From: Physcia stellaris
Taxonomy: Eukaryota > Ascomycota > Lecanoromycetes > Caliciales > Physciaceae
Reading direction: 5' to 3'
DNA: 64,000 nucleotides
Assembly (NCBI GenBank): GCA_018902385.1
Contig: JABSSW010000024.1
Coordinates: 310,001 to 374,000, forward strand
How positions within the stretch are numbered: position 1 is the first letter of the stretch; every line of letters begins with the position of its first letter. This document shows, piece after piece, positions 45,273 to 56,063 of the stretch. The translations under genes and the position numbers were made by a program. The notes under the pieces are model-generated. The model did not search any database and was not told the origin of the DNA. It saw only the letters and a list, made by a program, of their open reading frames with translations.

Positions 45273-47465
45273 ACTAGCGCTGTTCTTGCTAAATGTTTTC
45301 GCAACTATATCACGTTCCTTCGTACGTAAGAGGTACAATCTAGCATCTGCTTGTATGGCTGAAGGCAGTTTTAATGAGCAAGAATATTCAGGAGATTGAT
45401 TTTGTCTTGATCGACCTTAGACAACGCGACCTTCATCACGCTAAACGCGCATACAAATTACAAACACGCTACCCGCTAGTCCTAACACGGTCAATAGGAT
45501 AAGGTAGTAATAAGGTAACAGGATCCTGGCAATTGATACATGTAGTCAGATCCTCTTGTTGCTGATGAGGTCGTCAACGTTTGCAGGGGTTACTCGGATT
45601 CATCGCTTCATTCGCTAGGGCATTGTATACCTTGACTGTACCAAAAGGGATTTAAAAGCGGACATTACCACCTACAGGCCAATATCGAAATGCCTCACTG
45701 CCCCACATCCTGTCAGGATGTGGCCTACACCTTTGTTGACATAATGGACAGTGCCAGCGATACCAAACCGAACAGAAATAAAGTAATTGACGGCAGTACT
45801 GACAAGTTGTGAAGCCCAACACTTGGATCAATGCTCTGAAACGAAACATGCCGTGGCCTGCAATGGCATCCCGAGCGGGAGAACCTCCATGAACTGCCAG
45901 AGATAGTCCGGCCAAATCTCGACGGCAACGCAACCCAAAAAGAAGCCTGTTGCTCGAGGCAGCGAGTACAAGAGAAAAAGCTGGCAATTGACGCGAATTT
46001 TCAATCAACGGACTCAAAGCGGAGAAAGGAAATCCAACAATCAGGAGAATGTAGATGTAGATAATTGGCCTGATTCCATGCCGAGTTGATGAGGATCAGG
46101 CCCCTAACACCTGGACTACCACGGGACGTTCAGGAAACGAGGACGTTCAGGAAACGAGGACGTTCAGGAAACGAGGACGTTCAGGAAACGAGGACGTTCA
46201 GGAAACGAGGACGTTCAGGAAACGAGGGCATTCCCATCCCTTTGAGAGAGCTCTCCTTTGAAGCGTGTTTGAGCAAGGGCGAGATCAGCGACAGATGCCA
46301 TCGTCGCCTCGATCGTTGGAGCTGACAGTGTGAAATAGTTCTACTGGAAAGCGTGCTGTCAGCTGTGCTCGACGCACTACAGACCTCAACCCGGCTTCAA
46401 CTCCACTCCTAGCAGTCTGGTCGTCTGGTCATAGATTCTCCACTAGAAAGCGTGGCGGGCCTTTGTCGATTTGGGTTGCGAAGGGTAGGCAGAACGCCGA
46501 TAACATCACGAAGAATCTCAACTCCAGCATCAAGCTAGAATTTCAGAGCTAATCCAGATGTGGTATGGTGTTCCGGTCGTTCGTACAAGTACATGTATGC
46601 TGGAAGATCTGATCTTCCGACGCCCGAGAGAAATCACACCTGATGCTCCTCGTTGCAATCGATAGATCCCTCATCTACTGGATGCCAGTCGAGGAAACCC
46701 AGGAGAGTCTCATGAGATTCAATGTAAAGCCTGGATGTTTGGTTTAGGTTAAGGTTTAGATTTACCTTAGATTTAGATCCAGATAAGTCTATCCGGATGT
46801 TGTTTGGGGGGGGGGATCGCTAATTATTCTATCATACCTCATTCATTCTATTTAATCCATCTATCTCGTCTGTTCATTTCGTTCCTTTGTTCTATTTGAT
46901 TCATCTCTTGAAATGGAATCTGTGTATGCGATCTGCTCTTTGTCCTCTGCCGTACGAGATGTAACCTCGATTCAAAAGTCGGATTTCTGCTCTACACCCA
47001 ACATGCCACCACCTAACATCCGGCAGAATATGGAGAACATTGTTCCATCGTTCTACTGCTGGTCCTTTCGTTGCTGTTTCCGGTTCCTGGGAAGATGATT
47101 ATCTGAGGATTCGGTTATGGCTATTGCTACTAGAGTGATATTACTGTTGTAATGATATCGCTTCTACAACCATACCACAGATAACAACCATCCAGCTTTG
47201 GCATGCTCGTACCAAAGTGGAGTCTGGAGACCCCCCCCCCAAAAAAAAACTTATCACGAGTTCGAATAATTGAAGCTGTCAAGAAATCCTCGATATTGGT
47301 CATCCTGATAACTAAAGAAAAACATGTTTACGACGAGTCTTTTGCGCTCGCCCTCATACACGCCAACTATCATCGTAAAGCTCCATCCACACAAGCAGTT
47401 CCAGACAGCAATACCCCAGACAAACCCACCTTCCACCCTCCTCACCGCCCCCAAAACAACCAACC
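45273..47465. other. Intergenic region containing a 17 bp minisatellite
   Basis: No gene is supported. A 121-residue minus ORF (45652-46017) lacks any recognisable domain. The region includes the tandem array at 46125-46226, a short GGTTTAGGTTAAGG-like stretch at 46740-46760, a G9 run at 46806 and a C9/A9 run near 47233. Confidence 0.5.
46125..46226 (+). repeat. 17 bp minisatellite, six perfect units
   Basis: Six consecutive copies of GACGTTCAGGAAACGAG (starts 46125, 46142, 46159, 46176, 46193, 46210). The unit is not a multiple of three, so the ORF across it is incidental. The copies appear identical by eye. Confidence 0.95.
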
Positions 47466-47811
47466 TCAAGTCCCCTTTCGCGACGAGCTCCACGCATTAT
47501 GACTCACAGCCGTCGACGAGCCCCCACTCTGCGACCTCGAGCATACATAACCCTCCCCAGCATACGCCGCCGCGTCGCCACTGGTGCGAGTAGCTTTGGT
47601 GTACGATCGCTCCGTGGTCGTGGTATACGTCTGCCCTGCTCGGGTTTCTGAACTCTGGATGCCATATCCATGGTTAGCAACAGCATGGGATAGAGCCTGG
47701 ATGGTCCCAGGGTGCTGGACTTACCTTGGAGACACTCCTGCCTGCGGAGATGGTCCCTGCTGCGGCGCTGACGCCTGCTAGGCCGAGCGCGGCGATCTCG
47801 AGGCCGCTCAT
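47466..47811 (-). CDS. Small hypothetical protein, two exons
   Basis: The ATG at 47811 starts MSGLEIAALGLAGVSAAAGT, a short Ala/Gly-rich helix like the very N-terminus of many fungal NLR or ankyrin proteins. An intron of about 70 bp (about 47653-47722, GTAAGT...ATCCAG) joins GRSVSK to a Ser/Thr-rich tail (SSETRAGQTYTTTTERSYTK...) that ends ...NAWSSSRKGT, stop at 47466-47468. About 90 residues in all. No domain recognised. A longer ORF in another frame (47504-48013) is a shadow. Confidence 0.5.
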
Positions 47812-48294
47812 TTCTGTTTCTTGGGGTGGGGTCTGGTGGTCGGGATTGATGATGGGTGACTTCTCGGGCCGCTCTCTCCCTTCTTGATTTGAAACAACGA
47901 CTTTGACCAGAGGGAAAAAGGTTTGAGGGATGGAGGATTCTGAGGTTCACAGGTATGAGGGAAGAGGGAAGAGGAGAAAAGAGAGAAAGGGAGATCGAGA
48001 TGCGGGGTGTCAAAGGTGGGTGTTCTTATCTACAGAAGCAAAAGCAACCATCGTCTCAATCCAATGAGAACTGTGCTAGATGAGAGCAGGATCGTAGCCT
48101 TGCTGCAACGCCAGGCTGGCGGTCGCACGTGATCGTAGCCTTGTTGTGAGAATGCTGGATAGGGAGCCTTAAAACTTGAAGTTCAGAGAAATCCCCCTCT
48201 TTTCACTCACCTCTCCACTTTTTGGGCCTCCTGAAGATCTGTATACGGTTGAACGCTTCGAGAAGTTCCAGGAACAACAGCGAAGAACGAAATC

Positions 48295-48657
48295 ATGAGT
48301 ATACGCTGGAAAACCGCAAACGGGGACACCAAGTGGGCCTTCTCAGCAGCGGACCAGAGGGCGGAGATGACGAGAGATGAAGCAAAGTAAGACCCCAGCT
48401 TGATTTCACCTTGCTTGAAATATGTATATTAATAAGCTACCCGCAGAAACGGAAACAAGTACGAGGTCAAGGGACACGGATCCGCGATGCCCAGCCGTGG
48501 TGAACGACTCGACTTCACGCACACACATGGGAATGCGAGGGCCAGCGCTGGGGATGGCGTTGCGGTTGCTGATGCTAGGGATGGGGGCAGGGCGGTGGCG
48601 GCCAGTGGACAGCCGGGGAAGATTCGGTCTGCGCTGGAACGCTTTGGGGGACGTTGA
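48295..48657 (+). CDS. Small hypothetical protein, two exons
   Basis: Exon 1 is 48295-48386 (MSIRWKTANGDTKWAFSAADQ) and exon 2 is 48446-48657; the GTAAGA...CCGCAG intron is 59 bp and keeps frame (EAK/NGNKYEVKGHG). The product is about 100 residues, hydrophilic, with Gly/Ala/Arg-rich C-terminal half ending SALERFGGR. No signal peptide or domain. Clean splice sites and consistent composition across the junction support a real gene. It is arranged divergently from the 47.8 kb gene with about 480 bp between starts. Confidence 0.6.
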
Positions 48658-50608
48658 GAGGCGGGGATTAGATACACCTTCATTTTTACTTAATTCGTAC
48701 GGGGAATGCGTCGTTTCTCTGTGGCTATAGACACTTCTAGCTGCAAGGATGGATCGATTTTCTGCTCTTTGTGCTCGCTCTACCGAAAGGAGATTGGTCG
48801 GCGCGGCTGTTTAGGTTGGTCTTTGGGACAGACTGTGGGGATTCTTTTCAAGACACCCGCTCGAATTTGATGGAGGATGGGAAATGGGATAATACATAGG
48901 ACGAGATGACTCCCTGCGTTCACACGCGTGCTTCATCCCTCCTATGAAGCTGCTATGCTTCTGGCGAGGCTTCGAGAGGCTCACGGCCGGAGGTGTCTTT
49001 CACCTCTCATTAAGCACGGACTCGGCCAGAAAAAGGATTGATTGCCTGTAAATGCTCGACTTTCAGGGATCGGCAACAGCATCTTGTTTACAAAGTCTGC
49101 ATTGAGAGAGCGAAGTTTTGGAGTTAAGACGGAAGGTATGGGTATCTAGCTCCTCGGACAAACTTTGCCATGGTCAAGCAAACGGGCCGTTGAGGGCGAT
49201 ACTCCGATCCATATATACACGCGGTAAAAGGGATATCCCTGATCAGGCGAGGTTGATCATATATGGAATGAAAATGTACCTCTGGACTCTGAGAAACAAT
49301 GAAGATATATACCAAGCAGGAATGCACCAAGTCGACAGCGCAGACCCAATCTCCTTCGTCTCAAGCCCAGTTGACTGTGTACAAGTCATAGACATTGTTG
49401 TAACTCCACGACTGTGGCCACAATGGTGCAAATGCTTCCCAGAATGACCAGTAAAAGAATGGACCGTTCTGAGTAGTGGCGAGAGGGAGCGATCCAAACA
49501 ATGTCCGAAAAAAGACGATGCTCGAAGTGCCTCGTGAAACTAGTGCTGTGAGTGTTCTTCACTACATAGTATCTTGAGCAGCTTTGGTAGACTGTTCCCC
49601 GAACAGGTGATCAACAACTGCATCGAAAGCGGCTGGTCGCATGCGCTACACCAGTGACAGCAAATTGCCGGACTGCTATGCCGGTAACCAGTGAGCTGAG
49701 AAGTCGAGTCATGTCGCCAAGCAATTTCTCATTTTCGATCTCGTGTCCAGTCGCTACTGCAAGCGCACAAGCTGGTATAAGGCAAGGCTGTCAGTGTGGC
49801 AGTGCTACAAAGGGCCGATTCGAACAAGGCTGCAACCCGAGAAAGCTGACTCCGATCCACGGCTCCGCAGCTCAATGCTCGTGCGGCTGAACCTCACCCA
49901 CTAGTCTTCCTCATCTGAAAGATGACTGAAGTGAAACATCTGTGAGTAAGCCAGATGTCTGCGCCTTTGAATATACAGGATAGACGAGACTGCATCTCGA
50001 AACCCGACAGGGAAATCATCCAGCAGATCGTTGGGGCAAAGCTTGCATCTAATTGACCGGGTGTAATCCGGGCATACGACTATGTCAGCCCCTTGACTCT
50101 GAGCAGCTCCAATGTTTGGACACCCTGTCTCAAGACTTTTAGTGCTCGCTCTCGAGCCTCGTTCTCATATGTAGATCTTAGATCTTGGGTGCTGTCATGA
50201 GGATTTAAGTGGAGCCCCGGCATCAGATCCTCAAGGATTGGTATGCGGTCCTAAAGGATGTTCGGTGATTGACCAGCTGCCTTTGCTTGCGATCCTGCAG
50301 CAAGGATACTGCGAATATTTTGCAAGTCGAGACGAGCAGGATCCCGGGGATAATGCTCAAGTTCATCTGAGACAGCGTAAGCGGGAGCTTAAGACAATAT
50401 CTTACTCGCTAAATAGTACTGCTGACTGCATCTGCTTACTGCATGTGCATGTGGAGAGTTCACCCTCAGAACGGCAAGCGGTCGTGTTTCCTTCGGATCT
50501 GGTCAAGGATTTCCATCACCCCGCAAAGATCCTTTCCTCTTGCGTGGCGTGGACCGCATCACCGAGGAGGTCATTATGCACGTCTGAGAACGTGACGCGA
50601 CAAAGTAC
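48658..50608. other. Intergenic, no supported gene
   Basis: About 2 kb with several short ORFs (49118-49447, 49654-49890, 50238-50744), none with a recognisable domain; the last overlaps VFA1 antisense. Confidence 0.45.
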
Positions 50609-51354
50609 TCATCCCAGGCTACCAGTTGGCACAGACGGAAACAGATTGGGGCTCTTGAGGCGCTCACGGTTCCTCTTCGCAATCTCAGCATTGCGTATCC
50701 GGTCGATTCGCTTCTGGAAAAAGACCCTAATGAGTAATGGTTAGTCTCCGGAGGATACGGAGCTAAATGCTGACTGATGTGGAAGGAGTACTTCTGGAGT
50801 GCATAGATACGAGGAACTTCGTCAATTACTGCTGCCGGAGTTTGACCGCTGGTGATCGCCTTGATCTGTATGACAGTCAACAATGAAAGTATCGGCACGG
50901 GCAGCGATCGTATCCCACTTTTGCGTCTCTCTCTTGCTCCGCTTCAGCGACTTCATCCTTGTTCTTCTTTTCCTCAGCATTTGCCTTGTCTTCTTCCTTA
51001 TCTTTCTCGGCCTTCTTTTTCTCTTCCTTTTTTGACTTTTTTTCCTCAACTTCTCTTCATACTCTTTCTTGATGGACTCAATCTCTCGATCCAACGCCTC
51101 TTTCTTCGCCTTGGCAGCAACGTCTGCCTCATCCACGATAGGGGAAGCGAATCCGCGGTCTTTGAGATGCCCCTGACATATGTAGAAGTAATCCTGTAAT
51201 CAGCTTAGTCTCAATGCTAGCATGATACTTTAATCATTCCTACCTTGTTATCGGGAGCAATGAGAACACTGGTTGTAGGTTTGTAGCAAATATCGCAGGG
51301 CTTTGCAGATGGCTCTGCAACCTTACGAAGGTGCCATACATTGACTAGAGCCAT
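50609..51354 (-). CDS. VFA1: VFA1 / DUF1742 protein (Vps4-associated protein 1)
   Basis: Starts MALVNVWHLRKVAEPSAKPCDICYKPTTSVLIAPDNK, then an intron (GTAGGA...TTACAG, about 51192-51244) and DYFYICQGHLKDRGFASPIVDEADVAAKAKKEALDREI. The CxxC pair and the Cys/His that follow fit the zinc-binding N-terminus of DUF1742. A Lys/Glu-rich coiled coil follows (about 50930-51100). The C-terminus is diagnostic: VPRIYALQKY, intron, FFQKRIDRIRNAEIAKRNRERLKSPNLFPSVPTG, stop 50609-50611. In yeast VFA1 binds the ESCRT-disassembly ATPase Vps4 at endosomes. An additional intron near 50870-50930 is needed to move between frames. Confidence 0.85.
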
Positions 51355-51710
51355 GCCATAAGCAAAAATGTGATATTGAGCAGGAAGCTCAGAATTCGTG
51401 CGCGGCTGTCGAGGCTGTGAAAATCAATGATCGAGTGAGGAGGGGAGCTGGTATCAAGCGGACATCGCTCCATCAAAGGGTAAGGCTTTCCGGGCCGTCT
51501 CACCGCAAGCGTTGCCCCTTTTCCTTGTAGAAGGGAAGCGAGTGAAGTTATGATCTTGGTATTGTCTTGACATGATCTAATCGCGAGTGCCCCGCTTCAG
51601 TTAATAAGCAGCCAGTAGGAGTATCATCGAATAGTTGTTACCCGGAGCGGGGGACTCGCGGTTACAATGTTCCGAATATGGCGTCGCCCCAGTCAGAGTG
51701 TAGCAAATGT
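51355..51710. other. Short intergenic region, nothing recognised
   Basis: Lies upstream of VFA1 and downstream of the thioesterase gene, which is on the same strand; it holds the VFA1 promoter and the thioesterase 3' flank. No element recognised. Confidence 0.45.
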
Positions 51711-53661
51711 CTATTCAGTGACTCTGTCCAACTTCCCATCATCACGAGCATGTGCTCTTCCATCATTCTCCTCCAGCCCCTTTATACTCGCGCTCACTCT
51801 TTCCGCTCTCCGCCTTGCGTCAACCCATATCATGAACTCGGAGTACGTCCTTGGCATGACCTTGATATCTTTTGCGACCATAAAGGTATAATTGAACTGA
51901 CCGGTAGGCTTCGTCTCGCCATGTTCTATGTTCCTTACCTTTGAGTCAATTCGAATCTGGACTCTGGTATATTTTGATATGGAAGACTCGTCTTGGATTT
52001 GCGATCGTACGGCAGACGAATGATGTACAGCGTCTGAAGTGGTGACAAGAGGTGGATCAGTGTAGGCCACAGTGGCGGTCAGGTACAAGACTGATCCTAC
52101 AGGAACAGGATTTTCAAATGTACTCGGGTCCAAACTAACAAAAGTTGGCCGTGAATGGGAAAAGGCTGCGGCGCAGCAGAACGCCAGCTCAAATGTCTGT
52201 TTCAGCAGGAATCCACCAAAGATCATGAAATTGTGGCGGTTACGGTACTGAGGCTGCATGATTTGCGAGGATTGCATCTTCGTATTTTCCATGTATATCA
52301 CATTGTCAGGCCTTCGGGCTGGGTTGTTTGGATCTGCAATGATTGCTTGGTCAGCATATTGACAGAAAGCAGCATTTGTGGAACCACGCAGAATAATTGT
52401 ATGGAGTAAATGTGCTAGGCGTTCTGATGATCGGTCGGTTATTAGGCGAGCAGCCCCAATCGTCCAACGTACTAGGCTTCCCACGGACAAGTAGACGAAC
52501 TCCGCAATCTACTTACCGTGATACTCTAACTGACGAAGCCACATCGCATGTATCAAGTCGCTCTCTTCGTCGTTGGGCGTCTGCTTACGAAGTGCCGTTT
52601 TGGCTAGAGCTTTCTTCGCATTCGAGTTCCTCTCTCCTAACGCGAACATACGTTTCTCCTCTTCTGTCTCAACCAACACAGGGCTGATTTTCACGGATCT
52701 AAATTCAAGGTTCAGCGTATAGAAATCATCGAATACCAAGTAGGACCCATACTTTTTCGTAGAAGGATCCAAAGACACCTGGTCGCAGAATCTATGTTAG
52801 CTTAGATAGACTAACGACCGGGACGTATATCTTACCATAGTAAACGCACAAGTCATCAGCACATCCTCTTTTTCAACTTGGCCGCCCGTTCGAGGAGCTT
52901 TTGCAACTTGTAATGATATTTCCATGCTGCTCCGACCTGTGGCGAAGGTGACTTGGCCGGAAAGCTCTAGGTCACAAATTTCCTTAAGGGGGTGATTTAT
53001 GGTAATTCGGTCCACAGCAGCAGTGACCGTGGTAACAGACTCGCCGGTGTGCTTGTACGCAATAACTCCTGATAATGCGTCCAGATCCATGAATATTGTG
53101 CCTAATCTACCCTTGGGTAAGACCGCACCAGAGTCGTCAACTGCTGGCTTAGGCTCACCTTATATGCCCATTGGCATTAAGGTAATCATCATTGAGCCAA
53201 GGGTCCTGGGCTAAAGGTATCACCTAGTCTGATTAGTTAGCTAGGCAGTAAGGTCTTCTCTTGACTATACATACTACGCGGTGGTAGCTATCGGACATTT
53301 TCTTAGGAGTCAGGTCACGATCTGGTGGAGTTGCAGGCTTATCCGATTTCCTTCTAGGATCAATACCATCCTCTTGCTGCTTTCTTAGTGCTTCGATCCA
53401 AGGCGTCTTTACGCGCATTTCTGTCAATGCGGTGTAGACTCCATCTGTATTGCGGATGGCGGTGGTATGGAGGCTGCGTATTCCGATCTGGTTCGCCAAC
53501 ATCGACTGATGACCACGAACGTATCCAAAGAATCTCAAGGACATAGACGGCCGCATTTTGATAGGCCTCGCTTGTCCGACAATTAAAGACCTGCGATCAG
53601 AATGGAAGTAGAGGGCAGATGTCACAGGTTGACGTTGCGAGGCTTTTGGTGTGTAGGCCAT
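51711..53661 (-). CDS. Mitochondrial-type acyl-CoA thioesterase (double hotdog, ACOT9-like)
   Basis: Family members hydrolyse acyl-CoA to free fatty acid and CoA. Exon 1 (from ATG 53661) has a basic N-terminus with ATGs at 53661 and 53556, compatible with a mitochondrial presequence (MRPSMSLRFFGYVRGHQ), then TPWIEALRKQQEDGID. Later exons give the first hotdog (GRLGTIFMDLDALSGVIAYKHTG...GQVTFATGRSSMEISLQV), a linker (SVKISPVLVETEEEKRMFALGERN), HAMWLRQLEYH, and the second hotdog (NTKMQSSQIMQPQYRNRHNFMIFGGFLLKQTFELAFCCAAAFS...VLYLTATVAYTDPP). Introns lie near 53215-53275, 53093-53160, 52780-52835, 52335-52515 and possibly 51896-51940. The start is only 211 bp from the divergent POF1-like gene. 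Confidence 0.85.
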
Positions 53662-53872
53662 CTAAATTCCGGAGATATCTCCGGGGGACCGAGGCTCATT
53701 ACTGGCTCAAAGCTTAGACGACAGCTCCTATCTTCCATTGCGAGCTTGCCTCTCTTGTGTACAGACCTCTATCGTACGCAAGACGTATGCTTGATTCTAA
53801 CGACGCTCTTAAGAAATCTCAAGACAATCGATAGTAACAAAGTGAACGTCTAGCGGTTTGAGAGTGCCCTCG
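53662..53872. promoter_or_regulatory. Shared divergent promoter region
   Basis: The 211 bp between the start codons of the thioesterase (minus) and the POF1-like gene (plus) must hold both promoters. No TATA-like or other defined motif stands out to me. Confidence 0.5.
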
Positions 53873-54751
53873 ATGAGCACCTCCGAACGGTTACGATATC
53901 TCGTACCGACGTTCCGTACAGCTCTCGAATCATTTGCATCATCCAATTCGTCATTTCAAGTCCTCCGATCCACTCCATCGATTGCGTCAACCCCGCCGAA
54001 AACGTTATATGTGCTTGATTCGTCCTTTAATCCTCCCACACGTGCACATCTTCGCATTTGCCTTACAGCCATACTCGAGGATGAGAAAGCAAAGGTGGAG
54101 CCAGTAAGACGGCTGTTGCTGTTACTTGCAACACAAAATGCAGATAAAGCACCCAAGCCAGCCAGCTTCGAGCAGCGACTGACAATGATGTCGATTTTCG
54201 CGGAAGACTTGTTGCACCGTGTGTCAGAGACCAAGAACCAGCCGAAGGGGTTCGAGACCTTGGTAGTTGAAGTAGGCGTAATCAAGAGCCCACTCTATCT
54301 CGACAAGACGTCTGTGATAGATCAGTCGGGTCAGTATGGCGAGGCGAATGCAGGGCCAGAGCAAGTACATCTTACTGGTTTTGACAGCCTGCTTCGGCTT
54401 TTTGATACAAAGTATTACCCTCCCAACCATTCTCTTCAGCCTCTACAGAAAATGTTCTCCAAGCATCGAATTAGGGCAACCAGAAGGGTAGGAGATAAAT
54501 GGGGAGGACGGGAGGAGCAGGATGCCTATTTGCAAGCTTTGGCAAACGGCGACCGCGAGAGCGAAGGCGCAAAGAAGGATTGGGCGTCGAAAATAGATTT
54601 AGTTGACGGCAGATTAGAAGGGGAAGAGGTCATAAGTTCGACCAAGGTGAGGGATGCTGCCAAGAAACAAGATGGCGACGCTTTAGGCATTTTGGTAACC
54701 CATGGAGTGAAGGATTGGATCTTGGAGCAAAAACTGTATCTTGATGATTGA
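53873..54751 (+). CDS. POF1: Nicotinamide-nucleotide adenylyltransferase-like protein (POF1 family)
   Basis: An intronless frame of about 292 residues. The start is ATG 53873 (MSTSERLRYLVP); the reading frame before it lacks an ATG. It has both hallmark motifs of the nucleotidylyltransferase superfamily: SFNPPTRAHL (the H/TxGH-like ATP site, about residues 55-64) and ISSTKVRDA near the C-terminus (ISSTxxR). QNADKAPKPASFEQRLTMM is also typical. In yeast POF1 is an ATPase linked to protein quality control, and related enzymes make NAD from NMN and ATP. Which substrate applies here is inference. It is convergent with YVH1, with 21 bp between the stop codons. Confidence 0.85.
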   Translation: MSTSERLRYLVPTFRTALESFASSNSSFQVLRSTPSIASTPPKTLYVLDSSFNPPTRAHLRICLTAILEDEKAKVEPVRRLLLLLATQNADKAPKPASFEQRLTMMSIFAEDLLHRVSETKNQPKGFETLVVEVGVIKSPLYLDKTSVIDQSGQYGEANAGPEQVHLTGFDSLLRLFDTKYYPPNHSLQPLQKMFSKHRIRATRRVGDKWGGREEQDAYLQALANGDRESEGAKKDWASKIDLVDGRLEGEEVISSTKVRDAAKKQDGDALGILVTHGVKDWILEQKLYLDD

Positions 54752-54772
54752 AACACAACTGTTGATCAGAGG

Positions 54773-56063
54773 CTAGATTTTCTCAACTATTGTATCGCTT
54801 TGACGTTTTTCAGGGACCTCATCAACTTTGGCTCGCGTAATGCAAATTCCGGGTACGACCCATTCGCCACAACTACACTTCATTCCTTGCCAGGCGTATT
54901 TCCCAACGTTCTGTGTGCATTTGACATTTGGACACTCTAATCGTCCCGACAACAACCCTTTCTCTAACTCTGGACGCATCCAAGAAAGTGGGTCGAGGAA
55001 GAGGTGAGCGCAACTAATAGAGCTGTCTGATAAGGGCGGGGAGGAGCTAGAAGCTTGGGTACTTGGTCTTTTCAACATAGCGTCCTTGGATGGCCGAGGC
55101 TCGTGTGGAATCAAGTACGCTGATGTGGCGAGAGGAGTACGGCATCGACGACATCGATACGTTGACTGTTTGTCTTTTGAAAGTGATCCTTCACTAGGAC
55201 GCTTCTCTCGTGAAGATAAATCACTGAAATGTATGTCTTCAGCAACAGGAGCTACACCACACGCATTACTGACATCAACATTTCTTTGATAGAGCCAGTG
55301 TTGGTAGATAGGCTGAGAATCTAAATCACTTGGACAATGCATCTTGTGGTATAGCTCCAGCTGAGACATGAAACCTGAGTTGGGCTCTGCGAAGGGTCTG
55401 CTGGAGCGTATCCGGCTCAGAGCGTTGCTAGGATTCAGAGAGGGATCCACTGACAGCAAATAGGCTATCAACACACTCGTAGACCGTGATTTTCCCATTG
55501 CACTTAAGCGTACGTCAGCTTGGGAGTCACAGTGGCTGAAGAAGGGAAAAGCTTGTAAGATCTGGGAATCTGTCATGCAAGGCTCTAGGAAGATACTAGC
55601 CTTGCAGCAACCGTTGTGATAGTGATAAGGATTCATTCTGCATCCATACCTTGCTGTCCCAAGAGGTGGATAGGGGCGTGAGATTGACAGCTCCGCAAGG
55701 CCGTTGGGAAGATTGGTTGACGAAAGAGAGCGCTGCTGTTCACCTACCAATGTACGATAACTCCCCCCTCCATCGAGACCTTCCTGGATGAAGGCGTTAC
55801 TGGTTGGGAAATACTGCAGGATGTTCTCGTCTTCGACATCATTCACTTCGATCACAAGATGTTTGTAATCCTGGAATAGATCCACATCGAGAGGCAAGCA
55901 TAGCACGGAAACCACGTGCGTGATATTAGCTTTCCTCATGGCATCCCTGCGTCGCAAGGAGAAAAGTCTGGATCATGCGGTTAGGCCAAGCTATACGAGC
56001 GGTGTGCATTACTTACCCTCCGATGTACAGGTCCGCATCTCCGGCCACGCGATCTAACGACAT
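54773..56063 (-). CDS. YVH1: Dual-specificity phosphatase YVH1, with apparent frameshift
   Basis: Exon 1 (ATG 56063; MSLDRVAGDADLYIGG) joins across GTAAGT...ATCCAG to LFSLRRRDAMRKANITHVVSVL. The catalytic loop appears as VIVHCAMGKSRS when an intron with donor at about 55749 and acceptor at about 55506 is removed, giving H-C-x5-R. To stay in frame from FIQEGLDGG into VIVHC, one base fewer is needed in the six-C run 55763-55768 (plus strand). The C-terminal zinc domain is complete: YRCRRC, CAHLFLDPLSWM, GRLECPNVKC, KCSCGEWVVPGI, KVDEVPEK. YVH1 acts in pre-60S ribosome maturation (release of Mrt4) as well as being a phosphatase. Either the run is mis-sequenced or this copy is broken. Confidence 0.85.

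Noticed and set aside
46735-46800. Possible telomere-like sequence (GGTTTAGGTTAAGGTTTAG)
   Set aside because: Too short and irregular for an interstitial telomere; no further TTAGGG units nearby.
47504-48013. 169-residue minus-strand ORF rich in Arg
   Set aside because: It is an out-of-frame reading across the two-exon gene at 47466-47811 and its promoter.
50238-50744. 168-residue plus-strand ORF
   Set aside because: Its 3' part is antisense to the conserved VFA1 C-terminus and it has no domain.
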